Below, piece by piece: positions 1 to 7,202 of a stretch of 64,000 nucleotides of DNA. The stretch lies in NCBI GenBank assembly GCA_039030075.1, contig JBCCEW010000001.1, positions 352,227-416,226 on the forward strand, read 5' to 3'. The notes beneath the pieces were generated by a model that saw only the letters and a program-made list of their open reading frames with translations, was not told the DNA's origin and ran no database searches. Position 1 is the stretch's first letter. The number at the start of each line of letters is the position of its first letter. The position numbers and the translations under genes are program-made. This stretch comes from Myxococcota bacterium. GTDB taxonomy: Bacteria > Myxococcota_A > UBA9160 > SMWR01.

Positions 1-4
1 CTAC

Positions 5-36
5 TTGACATCTCCACGGTGGTGTCGACGTTTACA
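5..36 (+). promoter_or_regulatory. Possible promoter of the heptapeptide gene
   Basis: A perfect TTGACA hexamer lies at 5-10. No good TATAAT-like hexamer follows at 16-18 nt; the nearest AT-rich stretch is TTTACA at 31-36, too far for an ideal spacing. Transcription from here would give a short leader, then the ribosome site at 60-68 and the peptide gene at 72. This is a weak candidate. Confidence 0.25.
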
Positions 37-71
37 TGAGTAACGCATCAACTAGCCAAGGGAGGTGACTC

Positions 72-95
72 GTGAACGGTCCGGGCAATAACTAA
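72..95 (+). CDS. mccA: Candidate microcin C-type precursor heptapeptide (MccA-like)
   Basis: This 7-codon reading frame (GTG start, TAA stop) encodes M-N-G-P-G-N-N. A near-perfect Shine-Dalgarno sequence, AGGGAGGTGA, ends 3 nt before the start (GGAGG at 61-65, 6-nt gap). The peptide has the length of E. coli MccA (MRTGNAN) and the terminal asparagine that MccB enzymes adenylate. A hairpin terminator follows at 105-140, as a stem-loop follows mccA in the E. coli operon. A clear MccB homologue lies 1.6 kb downstream on the same strand. The same frame contains an upstream ATG at 36 that stops at 66-68, so it cannot extend the peptide. Gene finders skip ORFs this short. The product would be activated at its C-terminal Asn and joined to AMP, giving a Trojan-horse inhibitor of aspartyl-tRNA synthetase. 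The call is inference from size, sequence, translation signals and neighbourhood. Confidence 0.7.
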   Translation: MNGPGNN

Positions 96-104
96 AGGAA
101 AACC

Positions 105-140
105 GCGGGCGGAGGGCATGGCTCTCCGCCCGCTTTCTCT
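105..140 (+). terminator. Hairpin terminator/attenuator after the heptapeptide gene
   Basis: A 10-bp perfect stem, GCGGGCGGAG (105-114) with CTCCGCCCGC (124-133), has a 9-nt loop and is followed by TTTCTCTTT. It starts 9 nt after the peptide stop codon and ends just before the next gene at 147. Full termination would give an abundant short peptide mRNA, and read-through would express the membrane protein, as described for the mccA-mccB stem-loop of E. coli. Confidence 0.8.
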
Positions 141-146
141 TTCGTC

Positions 147-1148
147 ATGGAGGACGTTCACATAGGCAAGGAGGGCAATGGATTGGGCGATCTGATGGCC
201 TGGATCCTCTACGGGGTTTGGCTAGATGGCTTCGAGTTCCTTTCGAACAACGCGGACACCGTCATTGCGCTGGCTCAGTTCTTCTTGGCGGGAATGATCG
301 GTCTGTTCACCATCTATGCCTACATCTACTCTCGGCGCCGAGACAAACTCCAGTTCTTCCACAACAACTGGAACAAGCAACAGGACATCAACCTGCAATG
401 CCTGGTCAACGATGATGTGTTGAAGATCGTTGAGGGCCTGATCTACGGGCCGGATCATGAAGTCGACGTACAGGAGGCTCGGGCCTTCACATTCGCTTTT
501 CTTCATCTCAACAAGATCCAGAACAACTTCGAAGCGATGTCTCAGCGAGTCATCTCGCGCAGGGAGTACGTCGAGATGTCGCTTCCAACCCTTCGGCTAT
601 TCGCGCGGAGCAAGAATCTCATTTGCTACCTGGTGGAGCAGCGTGGCTACAGCCCTGAGTTCCGAGACTCGGTTGTTGAGCTGATCGCTGATCTGGATCC
701 TCTGGATCCGCCCCCCTTTATGTCCGAGATACCGGCTCTGCCCCGCGAAGTCTCTGGTGCGGTGCCTGCGATCGAGCAGGCCTCGGTGGGTGCAGCGGCG
801 GATAGAGATTCAGAGTTGGCGCCAGAACAGGTGTCGTCTCTGGTCGCACGGTTCAACAAGATCGTAATGAAGCGAGTCAGCCCGCTCGCTAGACCGCTCT
901 TGGCTGCTCCGGTGACGCATTTGGCGAGTGTCGGCTTCTTGCTGAATCCTATTCTGCTTGGAGCGCAGCTCTATCGCGCGATCACTACTTCACCGGCTGG
1001 ACTCTCCCCGGCGATGTTTGGCGGATTCGCGGCGCTGAACCTCTTGACTGCCCTGGCTGCGATTAGGACGCAAGATGCTCTCATGTTTCTTTCGTTTGCG
1101 CTGAGCTTCGTGATCTCGCTCTCGATCTTCGGGCTCATTGTTGTCTAG
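147..1148 (+). CDS. Integral membrane protein of unknown family, second gene of the mcc-like locus
   Basis: This 333-residue protein has one or two hydrophobic segments near the N terminus (about residues 17-34 and 39-62), then Arg-rich SRRR. A soluble helical region runs to about residue 240, and three hydrophobic segments fill the C terminus (about 250-272, 290-308, 312-333). It is not an MFS transporter and so does not resemble the usual microcin C exporter MccC (12 helices). I do not recognise the family. It lies directly behind the heptapeptide gene and its terminator and ends 6 nt from the convergent GNAT gene, so a role in export, membrane sensing or self-protection is possible, but this is only context. 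No strong ribosome site precedes the ATG; GCCCGCTTTCTC separates it from the terminator stem. Confidence 0.7.
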   Translation: MEDVHIGKEGNGLGDLMAWILYGVWLDGFEFLSNNADTVIALAQFFLAGMIGLFTIYAYIYSRRRDKLQFFHNNWNKQQDINLQCLVNDDVLKIVEGLIYGPDHEVDVQEARAFTFAFLHLNKIQNNFEAMSQRVISRREYVEMSLPTLRLFARSKNLICYLVEQRGYSPEFRDSVVELIADLDPLDPPPFMSEIPALPREVSGAVPAIEQASVGAAADRDSELAPEQVSSLVARFNKIVMKRVSPLARPLLAAPVTHLASVGFLLNPILLGAQLYRAITTSPAGLSPAMFGGFAALNLLTALAAIRTQDALMFLSFALSFVISLSIFGLIVV

Positions 1149-1154
1149 TCGCCC

Positions 1155-1631
1155 TCAGAGTTCGAGTTCATGGACTATCTCGAATTCTTGAAATCCGGCT
1201 GAGCGGTAGGCCGACCTTGCAAGCTCGTTCCCGGCGTATGCGACCACCTTGACGCTTGTGGCGCCTTCTTCCCGCGCCCATTCGATAGAGATGTCGATGA
1301 GCTGCTTTCCTATGCCCTTCCCTCTGTGGCCCTCGGCGACGCACATCGTGTGGATCTGGGCGAGGCGAACATCGTTGCGGTGAGTCATCTCTGAATCGGG
1401 GATCATTCTCGTGATCACGTAGCCAACAACCTGGCGGGTCTCGTCCTCGTAGACGAATGCCGCATGGTCTTCGAGCCTCTCGATCGCTCTTCGGAAGTAC
1501 ACGAGTGCTTCGTCTGTGAATGGAAAGGACAGGTTGGAACTGGGGACGTACTGGGCTTCCCATGCAAAAATCTGGCGATTCAGCTCCTGAATCGAATCTA
1601 GATCTACAAGTTGAGCCTCTCGGACAGTCAT
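1155..1631 (-). CDS. GNAT-family N-acetyltransferase, possible microcin self-immunity enzyme
   Basis: This 158-residue single-domain GNAT has the acetyl-CoA pyrophosphate-binding motif A, VAEGHRGKGIGKQL, around residues 98-111 (Q/R-x-x-G-x-G/A type), and a C-terminal NELARSAYRSAGF segment typical of the fold. It is divergent from mccB (98 nt between start codons) and convergent with the membrane gene. In known microcin C clusters the C-terminal domain of MccE, and stand-alone RimL-like enzymes, acetylate the processed aspartyl-adenylate analogue and give immunity. The same role fits here but is inferred. A role in tailoring, or an unrelated housekeeping substrate, cannot be excluded. Confidence 0.75.
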   Translation of the reverse strand: MTVREAQLVDLDSIQELNRQIFAWEAQYVPSSNLSFPFTDEALVYFRRAIERLEDHAAFVYEDETRQVVGYVITRMIPDSEMTHRNDVRLAQIHTMCVAEGHRGKGIGKQLIDISIEWAREEGATSVKVVAYAGNELARSAYRSAGFQEFEIVHELEL

Positions 1632-1675
1632 AATTTCGCTCGATTCAAGGTTGTCGTGGCGCCGAGATGGTGCGT

Positions 1676-1706
1676 TTGACGCGAATCACACAGACTACTC
1701 TACGAT
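1676..1706 (+). promoter_or_regulatory. Possible mccB promoter in the divergent intergenic region
   Basis: TTGACG at 1676-1681 is followed 19 nt later by TACGAT at 1701-1706, or at 17 nt by the weaker TCTACG. It lies upstream of the ribosome site GGGAG (1717-1721) and the preferred ATG at 1730. If real, it shows that translation cannot begin at the upstream ATG at 1667. Confidence 0.35.
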
Positions 1707-1729
1707 GCAACTCAATGGGAGTCCAGACG

Positions 1730-2764
1730 ATGTACGTATTGGCACCGTACTGTGAGGTGCGAAAGGTCGGCGATGCGTTTCACGTCGGGTTCGGTTCCGC
1801 CCGAACGATCGTCGATGATCCTGCAGAAGTAGACGGGCTGTTTCGAATCTTGGCCCAGTTCCGTACGCCTGCTGACCTCGAGGGGTTTCGGGCGGATCTG
1901 GTTGGCGAGCGTTCCGTTGAGCTTGTCGATCGCCTTGTTCGGAATCGGGTGCTCGTTCCTTCGAAGGATGTTCCTGAGTACAACCGGCATCACCGTGAGC
2001 AGCTGTACTTCCTGCTCGCTGGCGCTGCTCCGAACGACGTTTCCGGGCGGCTCGCGCGAAGTTCGGTGACGATCGTGGGTTGCGGGGGAATCGGCTCGCT
2101 AATGGCGCTCAAGCTTGCCACGGTCGGTGTGGGAGAGGTTGTCCTGATGGACGACGATCTTGTTGAGCCCCACAACCTTTCTCGCCAGTTCTTGTTTCGG
2201 GAGGGCGACGTAGGGTTTGCGAAGGTGGGTATTCTCAAGCGCGAGCTAGAGCTGCGGAACTCCAACGTTTCGATCGTGGGTGTCCCCGAACGCGCTCGAT
2301 TTGAACACGATGTCAACATACCCCGCTCGGATGTCCTGATCCTCGCGGCAGACGAGCCAGGCATCATTCCAAAGGCAAACGCGTACTGCATAGACGCTGA
2401 TCAGGCGTTCATGCATATCTGCTACATCAATGACATCGCTGCTTGGGGGCCGCTTGTAGTCCCGGGATCCTCGGGATGTTGGTCGTGCCAAGCCCACATA
2501 GGCAGCACGCAGTCCCAGCGCAGCTCTGAGGACCAGGAGGTTCTCGACGACATCAATGGGAGCTACACATGCCCGGTTATCTCGAGCGTTAGCTCTATCG
2601 CTGTGTCGCTGGCCTGCCTGGACGTGCTAAGGCACTTGGGTCGGTTCGGTGAGCCGAAGTCTCTCAACCATAGAATCGGACTTTGGACGCACGAACTCCG
2701 GTTCGAGTATCAGGACTTCAGCCGGAACCCGGGATGCGTAGACTGCGGACGGATGCCTTCATGA
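1730..2764 (+). CDS. mccB: MccB-type peptide adenylyltransferase (ThiF/E1-like)
   Basis: The preferred 344-residue product closely matches E. coli MccB (350 aa) in layout. A roughly 90-residue N-terminal peptide-clamp domain (start MYVLAPYCEV) precedes the E1-like adenylation domain. The domain has the glycine-rich ATP loop VGCGGIGS (about residues 116-123), an acidic strand MDDD, the SRQFLF arginine, DVGFAK lysine, YINDIAAWGPLVVPG, and two CxxC zinc knuckles (GCWSCQ and the C-terminal CVDCG). SLNHRIGLW matches the MccB C-terminal region. The enzyme is expected to use two ATP to convert the C-terminal Asn of the heptapeptide through a succinimide and attach AMP by an N-P bond. The ATG at 1730 is preferred over 1667 because GGGAG lies 8 nt upstream and the protein then starts where MccB does. 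It overlaps the next GNAT gene by ATGA. A ThiF-family enzyme of another pathway is less likely given the C-terminal match. Confidence 0.9.
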   Translation: MYVLAPYCEVRKVGDAFHVGFGSARTIVDDPAEVDGLFRILAQFRTPADLEGFRADLVGERSVELVDRLVRNRVLVPSKDVPEYNRHHREQLYFLLAGAAPNDVSGRLARSSVTIVGCGGIGSLMALKLATVGVGEVVLMDDDLVEPHNLSRQFLFREGDVGFAKVGILKRELELRNSNVSIVGVPERARFEHDVNIPRSDVLILAADEPGIIPKANAYCIDADQAFMHICYINDIAAWGPLVVPGSSGCWSCQAHIGSTQSQRSSEDQEVLDDINGSYTCPVISSVSSIAVSLACLDVLRHLGRFGEPKSLNHRIGLWTHELRFEYQDFSRNPGCVDCGRMPS

Positions 2765-3210
2765 CGCTTCGGATCACCTCGATGAGCCGCAATTGCCTGG
2801 AACCGACAATAGAAGTCGCAGTGCGAGCTTTCGGGGAGGAGACGCGCGCGGACGCAGTCGATGATTTCGAATACTCGCTCACGGAGCTGAAGTATCGGGC
2901 ACATACGCTTGTTGCGCTCGATTCGGACGTCGTAGTGGGAGCCGTTCAAGTGGTGTGGGGCTACCTGATGCCTGATACATACACCCTGGCCTGGCTTTGC
3001 GTCGATCCACCGCGCCAAAAGAACGGTGTCGGTACACTGCTAATGGAGAACGCGATCTCGTACACGTCACAGCGCTTGCTGTCGGGTCGCGTCGGTACGA
3101 TCTACCTGTCCGCGCTGTTTCGTCACGAATTCTACGAGCGGTTTGGATTCACTAGGGGACCGAAGAATCATCATGGTGCTCCTGTGATGCTCATGGTTGT
3201 AAACGACTAG
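2761..3210 (+). CDS. GNAT-family N-acetyltransferase coupled to mccB
   Basis: The 149-residue GNAT begins at the ATG that overlaps the mccB stop (ATGA, 2761-2764), so the two genes are translationally coupled. Motif A is seen as LCVDPPRQKNGVGTLLM (about residues 79-95), and the C terminus has FYERFGFTRGP, the usual late GNAT element. The tight coupling suggests a direct role in the same pathway, either immunity by acetylating the toxic aminoacyl-nucleotide or tailoring of the product. The longer frame from 2683 lies wholly inside mccB and has no ribosome site. This is the second acetyltransferase in the cluster; the two are dissimilar in sequence and need not share a substrate. Confidence 0.8.
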   Translation: MTLRITSMSRNCLEPTIEVAVRAFGEETRADAVDDFEYSLTELKYRAHTLVALDSDVVVGAVQVVWGYLMPDTYTLAWLCVDPPRQKNGVGTLLMENAISYTSQRLLSGRVGTIYLSALFRHEFYERFGFTRGPKNHHGAPVMLMVVND

Positions 3211-3420
3211 ATGGTAGGTGAGCACGAGCAAGTTGGCGTCGTGGCGAACAGGGCTTCTCTGGGCGCCCCAAGATCTTTCTGGTGACTGTGTTTTGCGATG
3301 CGGGATGTTGAACTGAGCAAGCTTCTATCCTCCGGTTTGCCCCCTTCCATCCACTGCGGATTGCCTTGCCAAGCGCAACGAGTTGTCTGCGCAACGGAAT
3401 GGTCAGGAGAGTTCGCTCTC
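3211..3420. other. Intergenic space between the mcc-like locus and hipA
   Basis: This 210-nt gap lies between the plus-strand GNAT and the end of the minus-strand hipA. I see no convincing gene, no strong terminator hairpin and no repeat. Confidence 0.5.
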
Positions 3421-4662
3421 TCAATTATCGACTCCGGCGGCGGCGTTCTCGATCTGCTGGTTGATCAGCCCTCGAATGTCGGAGGGAAGGACGTCCTTGG
3501 CGTCGAGCGAGCGCCAGGCATCCAGCGTTCGCGCTGTGGTTTCGCCTGTGAGCTCCCAGATCGGACTGACAGGAAGGCGAGCAGTGTCGGTGAAACGCCG
3601 GACCTGATCCTTGGTGATTCCACTAAGGCTGCGGCTCTTGCCGAAACTGAGCCCGAGCTTGTCCTTAGCCATGTAGGGAACCGTTGAGACGAAGTCATAG
3701 GCGGGGGCAAGTATGGGTGTGCGCTGGTCCGGGTAGAGAAGCGACCAGTTCTTGAGGTGCATGTCGCCGTTTCCGATTAGCACCGTGAAGACGAGTCTTC
3801 GCACGAACTCTCCGGTGCCCTCATCCCCGATCTCTGCCCGAAGGACGGCTGCGATGTTGGCGTAGCTGTGGCCTTCGTACTTGTCATCTGGGAAGGCGCC
3901 GAAGACCTGGGCGAAGTCCTCCATGTGGACGCGCTGGTTTGCAGGGCCACGGTCGAACCGCTCGATCGCCAGCGCGTTCCCTTTGAGGCTGGTGGCGTCT
4001 TCCGGTAGTCCCTGGATTTCTTCGATGGGAAGGAGCTTGGTCGCGGGCACGTCGATGCCGATGGCTCGCGCGAGCTCCAGCATGGCGAATTCGTTCTCTG
4101 GAACGGCAGCGAAACGCATGTCGGGGAGCTTGACGATCCAGGAGCCGCCCATTCCGTCGACAGGAATGGTCAGGCCTCCGTTCGCCTCCTGGATCGCTGA
4201 GAACTTCAGCTGCACGCCGGCGAGGGAGAAACGGAGGGCGGAGTCAGGCTCAGCCTCGACGTCGCCGTCGTGCCCTTTGGGCGCTCTCTCCGGCTCGCTC
4301 GTGTGGTCATGGGGTGAGACGACGACAGCACCAGGTAGATCGGCTCCAAGGGCGGCGAGCAGAAAGAACTCGCGCTGTTGCTTCACGCCCGCTCGCTCGG
4401 CGAGATATCTCCGAAGGTGGCCTTCGGGCAGAAGATTGGAGAAGAAGGGGGGTAGGCGTGCTGATTGTCTTCGAATGCTGGAGACGAGTTCGCCGCCGCT
4501 CCCCTTGAACGAGAGGCTGAGAGCCGGCCGCTCTGGATCTTCGATGTAGTCCTCCTCAAAGGCGAAGATATGCTGGTCGCCCGCGAGGCGGTTGATGACG
4601 CCGATACGACGGCCATGAAGCTCCACCGCAAGCGCCCTAACTGTGTGGAGGTCAGGTCTCAT
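3421..4662 (-). CDS. hipA: HipA-family serine/threonine kinase toxin
   Basis: This 413-residue HipA-type protein has an N-terminal HipA domain containing PPFFSNLLPEG and a C-terminal kinase domain. Key elements are LAGVQLKFS (the SGxQPK-like ATP-loop segment), ERFDR, the catalytic IGNGDMHLKNWSL and the metal-binding PAYDFVST. E. coli HipA phosphorylates glutamyl-tRNA synthetase and causes growth arrest; the same target is likely but not shown. I chose the ATG at 4662 because GGGAGG lies 6 nt upstream. It overlaps hipB by 11 nt, so the pair is one operon with antitoxin first. All catalytic residues appear present, so the kinase is probably active. Confidence 0.92.
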   Translation of the reverse strand: MRPDLHTVRALAVELHGRRIGVINRLAGDQHIFAFEEDYIEDPERPALSLSFKGSGGELVSSIRRQSARLPPFFSNLLPEGHLRRYLAERAGVKQQREFFLLAALGADLPGAVVVSPHDHTSEPERAPKGHDGDVEAEPDSALRFSLAGVQLKFSAIQEANGGLTIPVDGMGGSWIVKLPDMRFAAVPENEFAMLELARAIGIDVPATKLLPIEEIQGLPEDATSLKGNALAIERFDRGPANQRVHMEDFAQVFGAFPDDKYEGHSYANIAAVLRAEIGDEGTGEFVRRLVFTVLIGNGDMHLKNWSLLYPDQRTPILAPAYDFVSTVPYMAKDKLGLSFGKSRSLSGITKDQVRRFTDTARLPVSPIWELTGETTARTLDAWRSLDAKDVLPSDIRGLINQQIENAAAGVDN

Positions 4663-5011
4663 CGATGGCCTCCCAATCAGCACGGGTCACATTGGAGGTG
4701 TCTTCGATGTAGAGCGCTTCGGCGCTTCGGCCGTCATCACCGCTTTGGTGGTGATAGTCGCGGAGTAGGGCGTTAACTCCGGGCACGAGGGCGCGCGGCA
4801 CGAGGATCAGGTCGTGGTCAAGGACGCGGACGAGGTCGAGAAGGGTGTCGTATCGGGGGGCAACCCTGCCGGTTTCGATCCAGGACACGTGAACCTGGGG
4901 CAGGCCAGCGCGTTCGCCGAGCTCGCGCTGACTCCAGCCGCGGTTCAAGCGCGCCTGTTTGAGTTCCAGGCGCATTGCTTCAGGTAGGCTGTTGAGTCGG
5001 GTAGATTTCAT
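4652..5011 (-). CDS. hipB: HipB-family XRE antitoxin and operon repressor
   Basis: The 119-residue protein has a helix-turn-helix of the Cro/C1 (XRE) class at about residues 15-65 (KQARLNRGWSQREL, then VSWIETGRVAPRYDTLL) and an acidic C-terminal tail. HipB proteins bind HipA and repress the operon. AGGA lies 6 nt before the ATG at 5011. The start codon lies within the first of four operator-like repeats (5010-5120), which fits direct autoregulation. The tail of hipB overlaps hipA. Confidence 0.92.
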   Translation of the reverse strand: MKSTRLNSLPEAMRLELKQARLNRGWSQRELGERAGLPQVHVSWIETGRVAPRYDTLLDLVRVLDHDLILVPRALVPGVNALLRDYHHQSGDDGRSAEALYIEDTSNVTRADWEAIDET

Positions 5012-5120
5012 ATGCGATCCTATATCAAAAAGGCAATTTCATATAGTTTCGCATATGACTCGTATTAGAGTCAATATGTGATTCTATATTGATTAGCCAA
5101 ATTGATATAGTTTTACATAT
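5010..5120. promoter_or_regulatory. Four HipB operator-like repeats upstream of hipBA
   Basis: Four 16-bp sites alternate in orientation: ATATGCGATCCTATAT (5010-5025), ATATAGTTTCGCATAT (5041-5056), ATATGTGATTCTATAT (5074-5089) and ATATAGTTTTACATAT (5105-5120). Sites 1 and 3 are direct copies; 2 and 4 are their inverse. Start-to-start spacing is 31, 33 and 31 bp, about three helical turns, so all sites face one side of the DNA. E. coli hipBA also has four HipB operators. The stretch is far more AT-rich than anything around it. Confidence 0.8.
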
Positions 5121-5718
5121 CAAAACCGGTGCTTACTCGCAATTTCAAGGGGTTAAGGGCGCGATTGCGCGAACCCCGTGGTGTGCTCATTGGCAGAACG
5201 CAAGGAAGTGGGCTCCAGCGCAGGGCTTTGCCGGGGCACGGAGCCTCTCTGGGCGTGTCCAGATAGCTCTTACCTCAGAAGGTCCCCCTCGGTGCCATTG
5301 GGACGCCTCTGCGGGCTTCTGTCGGCGATTCCCGACCCTCAGTGCTCAGATAGGTGGCGAGACGAATCGCGAAGGGCCGGCAGGCGCTGTCTCAGAACGT
5401 GGCTCGAGCTCCAGAAGCACTGCGTCCCGGCAGCCGTCCTGGGGCGTTGGAACCGCGCAGAGCTCTCTATTCGTCCGAGGTCTGAGCCGACGTGCGGGTG
5501 ACACCATCAAGGAAGTCGAATCAAGAGTGTTCGGCTGGCGCTGGCGAAGGTCTGTTCGTTGCTCACCGCTAGGGCAGCGATCCCACATCAAAAGCGAGAG
5601 CGCCCTCTGGCCCGACCATCAAGCGCCGGAGTCACGGCCCGGGGTTGAGGCAGCGGCTTCACCAAGACGAAGGATGTCTCATCAGAGCGTGGTTCGAAAA
5701 TCTCTACTCTGTGTCTCT
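5121..5718. other. Long gap without a convincing gene
   Basis: About 600 nt lie between the hipBA control region and the next gene. Open frames exist on the plus strand, but they lack a ribosome site, have unnatural composition (rich in Ser, Arg, Trp) and run into the antisense of the gene at 5719-6162. I see no RNA gene or repeat here. It may be decayed island DNA. Confidence 0.5.
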
Positions 5719-6162
5719 CTACGTGGCGCTGACCAGCTTCTCAGCGTGCCGAATGCCTTTCGGAGTCATCTCGAACAGGAGCTCTCCGTCTTCGCTTTCG
5801 TCTACGACTCTAAACTGGCCGGTGCCGACATTCACGTACATCCAGAATTTCGCCACCCACTCGTCTTCTTCTGTTATCCACGGCGCACGGAATGCTCCTT
5901 CTGAGAGCCAGATCTTGTTTCGGCGAAACCTTCGCGCAAGTTCCGCTACCTGGTCCTTCGGGTAGCCGGTGTACGCGGCCAGTTTCGTAACGTCTGTGCC
6001 TACGTACATGGTGGACAGTAGTACTGCAGCGGCGACGAATGCCTCGTGATCTCGTTCAAGCTCAGGGTCCCACTCCTCTATTGCCAAGACTACCTGGCCG
6101 AACGGTGGTGGGGTTCCATCATCGCTCGCCTCGGAGAATGAGACGATATTGTCATTGTTCAT
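5719..6162 (-). CDS. Hypothetical acidic protein
   Basis: The 147-residue protein starts at ATG 6162, preceded by AAGGAG with a 7-nt gap. It has an acidic N terminus, a helical middle (DHEAFVAAAVLLSTMYVG, then a TGYPKDQVAELARRFRRNKIW stretch that looks like a helix-turn-helix), and a C-terminal half with strands ending in PKGIRHAEKL. The shape suggests a small winged-helix protein, but I do not recognise a family. It is transcribed in the same direction as the zinc-ribbon protein upstream (6402-7202), with a 239-nt gap. Confidence 0.65.
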   Translation of the reverse strand: MNNDNIVSFSEASDDGTPPPFGQVVLAIEEWDPELERDHEAFVAAAVLLSTMYVGTDVTKLAAYTGYPKDQVAELARRFRRNKIWLSEGAFRAPWITEEDEWVAKFWMYVNVGTGQFRVVDESEDGELLFEMTPKGIRHAEKLVSAT

Positions 6163-6401
6163 ACGGGTACTCCTTTTCTGTTCTCTCTTGTGCAATCGCC
6201 GAAGCACGATAAAGGTTGTCTTGGGATGAGTCAACACTTTATTGTGTATTCTTGGATTCGCTCCGTACCCTGACCAAGGGGACGAGGGTGGGACTGCCTA
6301 CGTCAGCGCGAGGTTCGCGAGATCGGAGCGGAGGTAGCGGCCGCGCAGCGAACTCGTACCAAGACAGTCTGCCGCCGGAAGCTCGCGGCTTGGCTACAAG
6401 C

Positions 6402-7202
6402 TCACCCCGGAACCGAGACGAGACCCAGCGCTATCTGAATCTTCTTCCCACACCCTTCACACGTCCAGCGCGTACCGACCTCGATCTCGTCTTTCCAGAT
6501 CCAGACAGCCACATCGCATTCCGGCCCCGGGCAGACAGCCTTCTCCTGGGCGGGTCGCCAAGTGACTCCACGATCGCTGTTCTCGCGGACCGTATAGACT
6601 GCGCCACACGCAAAGCAGCGTGCCTCGCGTTCTTGGGCGTCCGGGATTCGTTTTCGGATCGGCTTCGCACAGCGCCCGCATTGAATAGTCGCGAAGTTTC
6701 CAAACGTCAGATTGAAAACTCCAGACGCAAGCACATCCTCAAGCTTCGCAGCGACTTCCGCGCATCGTGACCGCAATCTCGCCAGCCGCTCGCTATCCGT
6801 CGCTTGATCGAGCTGACCGAGCGTCGGCATATGCAGGTACGAGCCAAGCGCGTCGTAGTGCTTCTTCAACGCTGAGTTGTCGAGCACAACCTCAGCTCCG
6901 ATCTCCCTCATCTCATCCGGACGCTCGCCGAACTCGGTCTCTATTCCGAACCTGAGGGTCGAGCTCGCATCCGCATGTGGGTCAATCTCCAGCAGGAGTG
7001 CCAAGAGCTTGCGCGGCTGCCACGTCAAGTACTCCTCTGGCGGGATCTCAGAACGGTATGCCTCCGCGCGGTCGTAGGTTAACGCCTCCATCGCTAGCCT
7101 AAGCTCCAAAGCGGCATATCGAAGACCGTGATCGCCAGCCCTCGTCATCTCCGAAGCCCTATCTAGAGCCTCTCGAGCTAGGTTGCGAAAGTTCTCCCGC
7201 AT
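6402..7202 (-). CDS. Hypothetical protein with C-terminal zinc ribbons
   Basis: The 266-residue protein begins at ATG 7202, with GGAGG 4 nt upstream. The first 165 residues are helical and charged. The last 100 hold paired cysteines: CGRCAKPI with CFACGAV (first ribbon), then CPGPEC with CEGCGKK (second ribbon). Zinc ribbons of this type mediate nucleic-acid or protein contacts. I do not recognise the N-terminal domain; its regular helices and LRLAMEALTYDRAEAY segment resemble uncharacterised island proteins that may act in defence or regulation. Function is unknown. Confidence 0.7.
   Translation of the reverse strand: MRENFRNLAREALDRASEMTRAGDHGLRYAALELRLAMEALTYDRAEAYRSEIPPEEYLTWQPRKLLALLLEIDPHADASSTLRFGIETEFGERPDEMREIGAEVVLDNSALKKHYDALGSYLHMPTLGQLDQATDSERLARLRSRCAEVAAKLEDVLASGVFNLTFGNFATIQCGRCAKPIRKRIPDAQEREARCFACGAVYTVRENSDRGVTWRPAQEKAVCPGPECDVAVWIWKDEIEVGTRWTCEGCGKKIQIALGLVSVPG

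Noticed and set aside
36..68. ORF from ATG 36 (10 codons) as the microcin precursor
   Set aside because: It stops at TGA 66-68 within the ribosome site of the heptapeptide gene, has no ribosome site itself and does not end in Asn.
5089..5904. Open frame of 271 codons on the plus strand after hipBA
   Set aside because: No ribosome site, odd composition, and its last third is antisense to the well-supported gene at 5719-6162.
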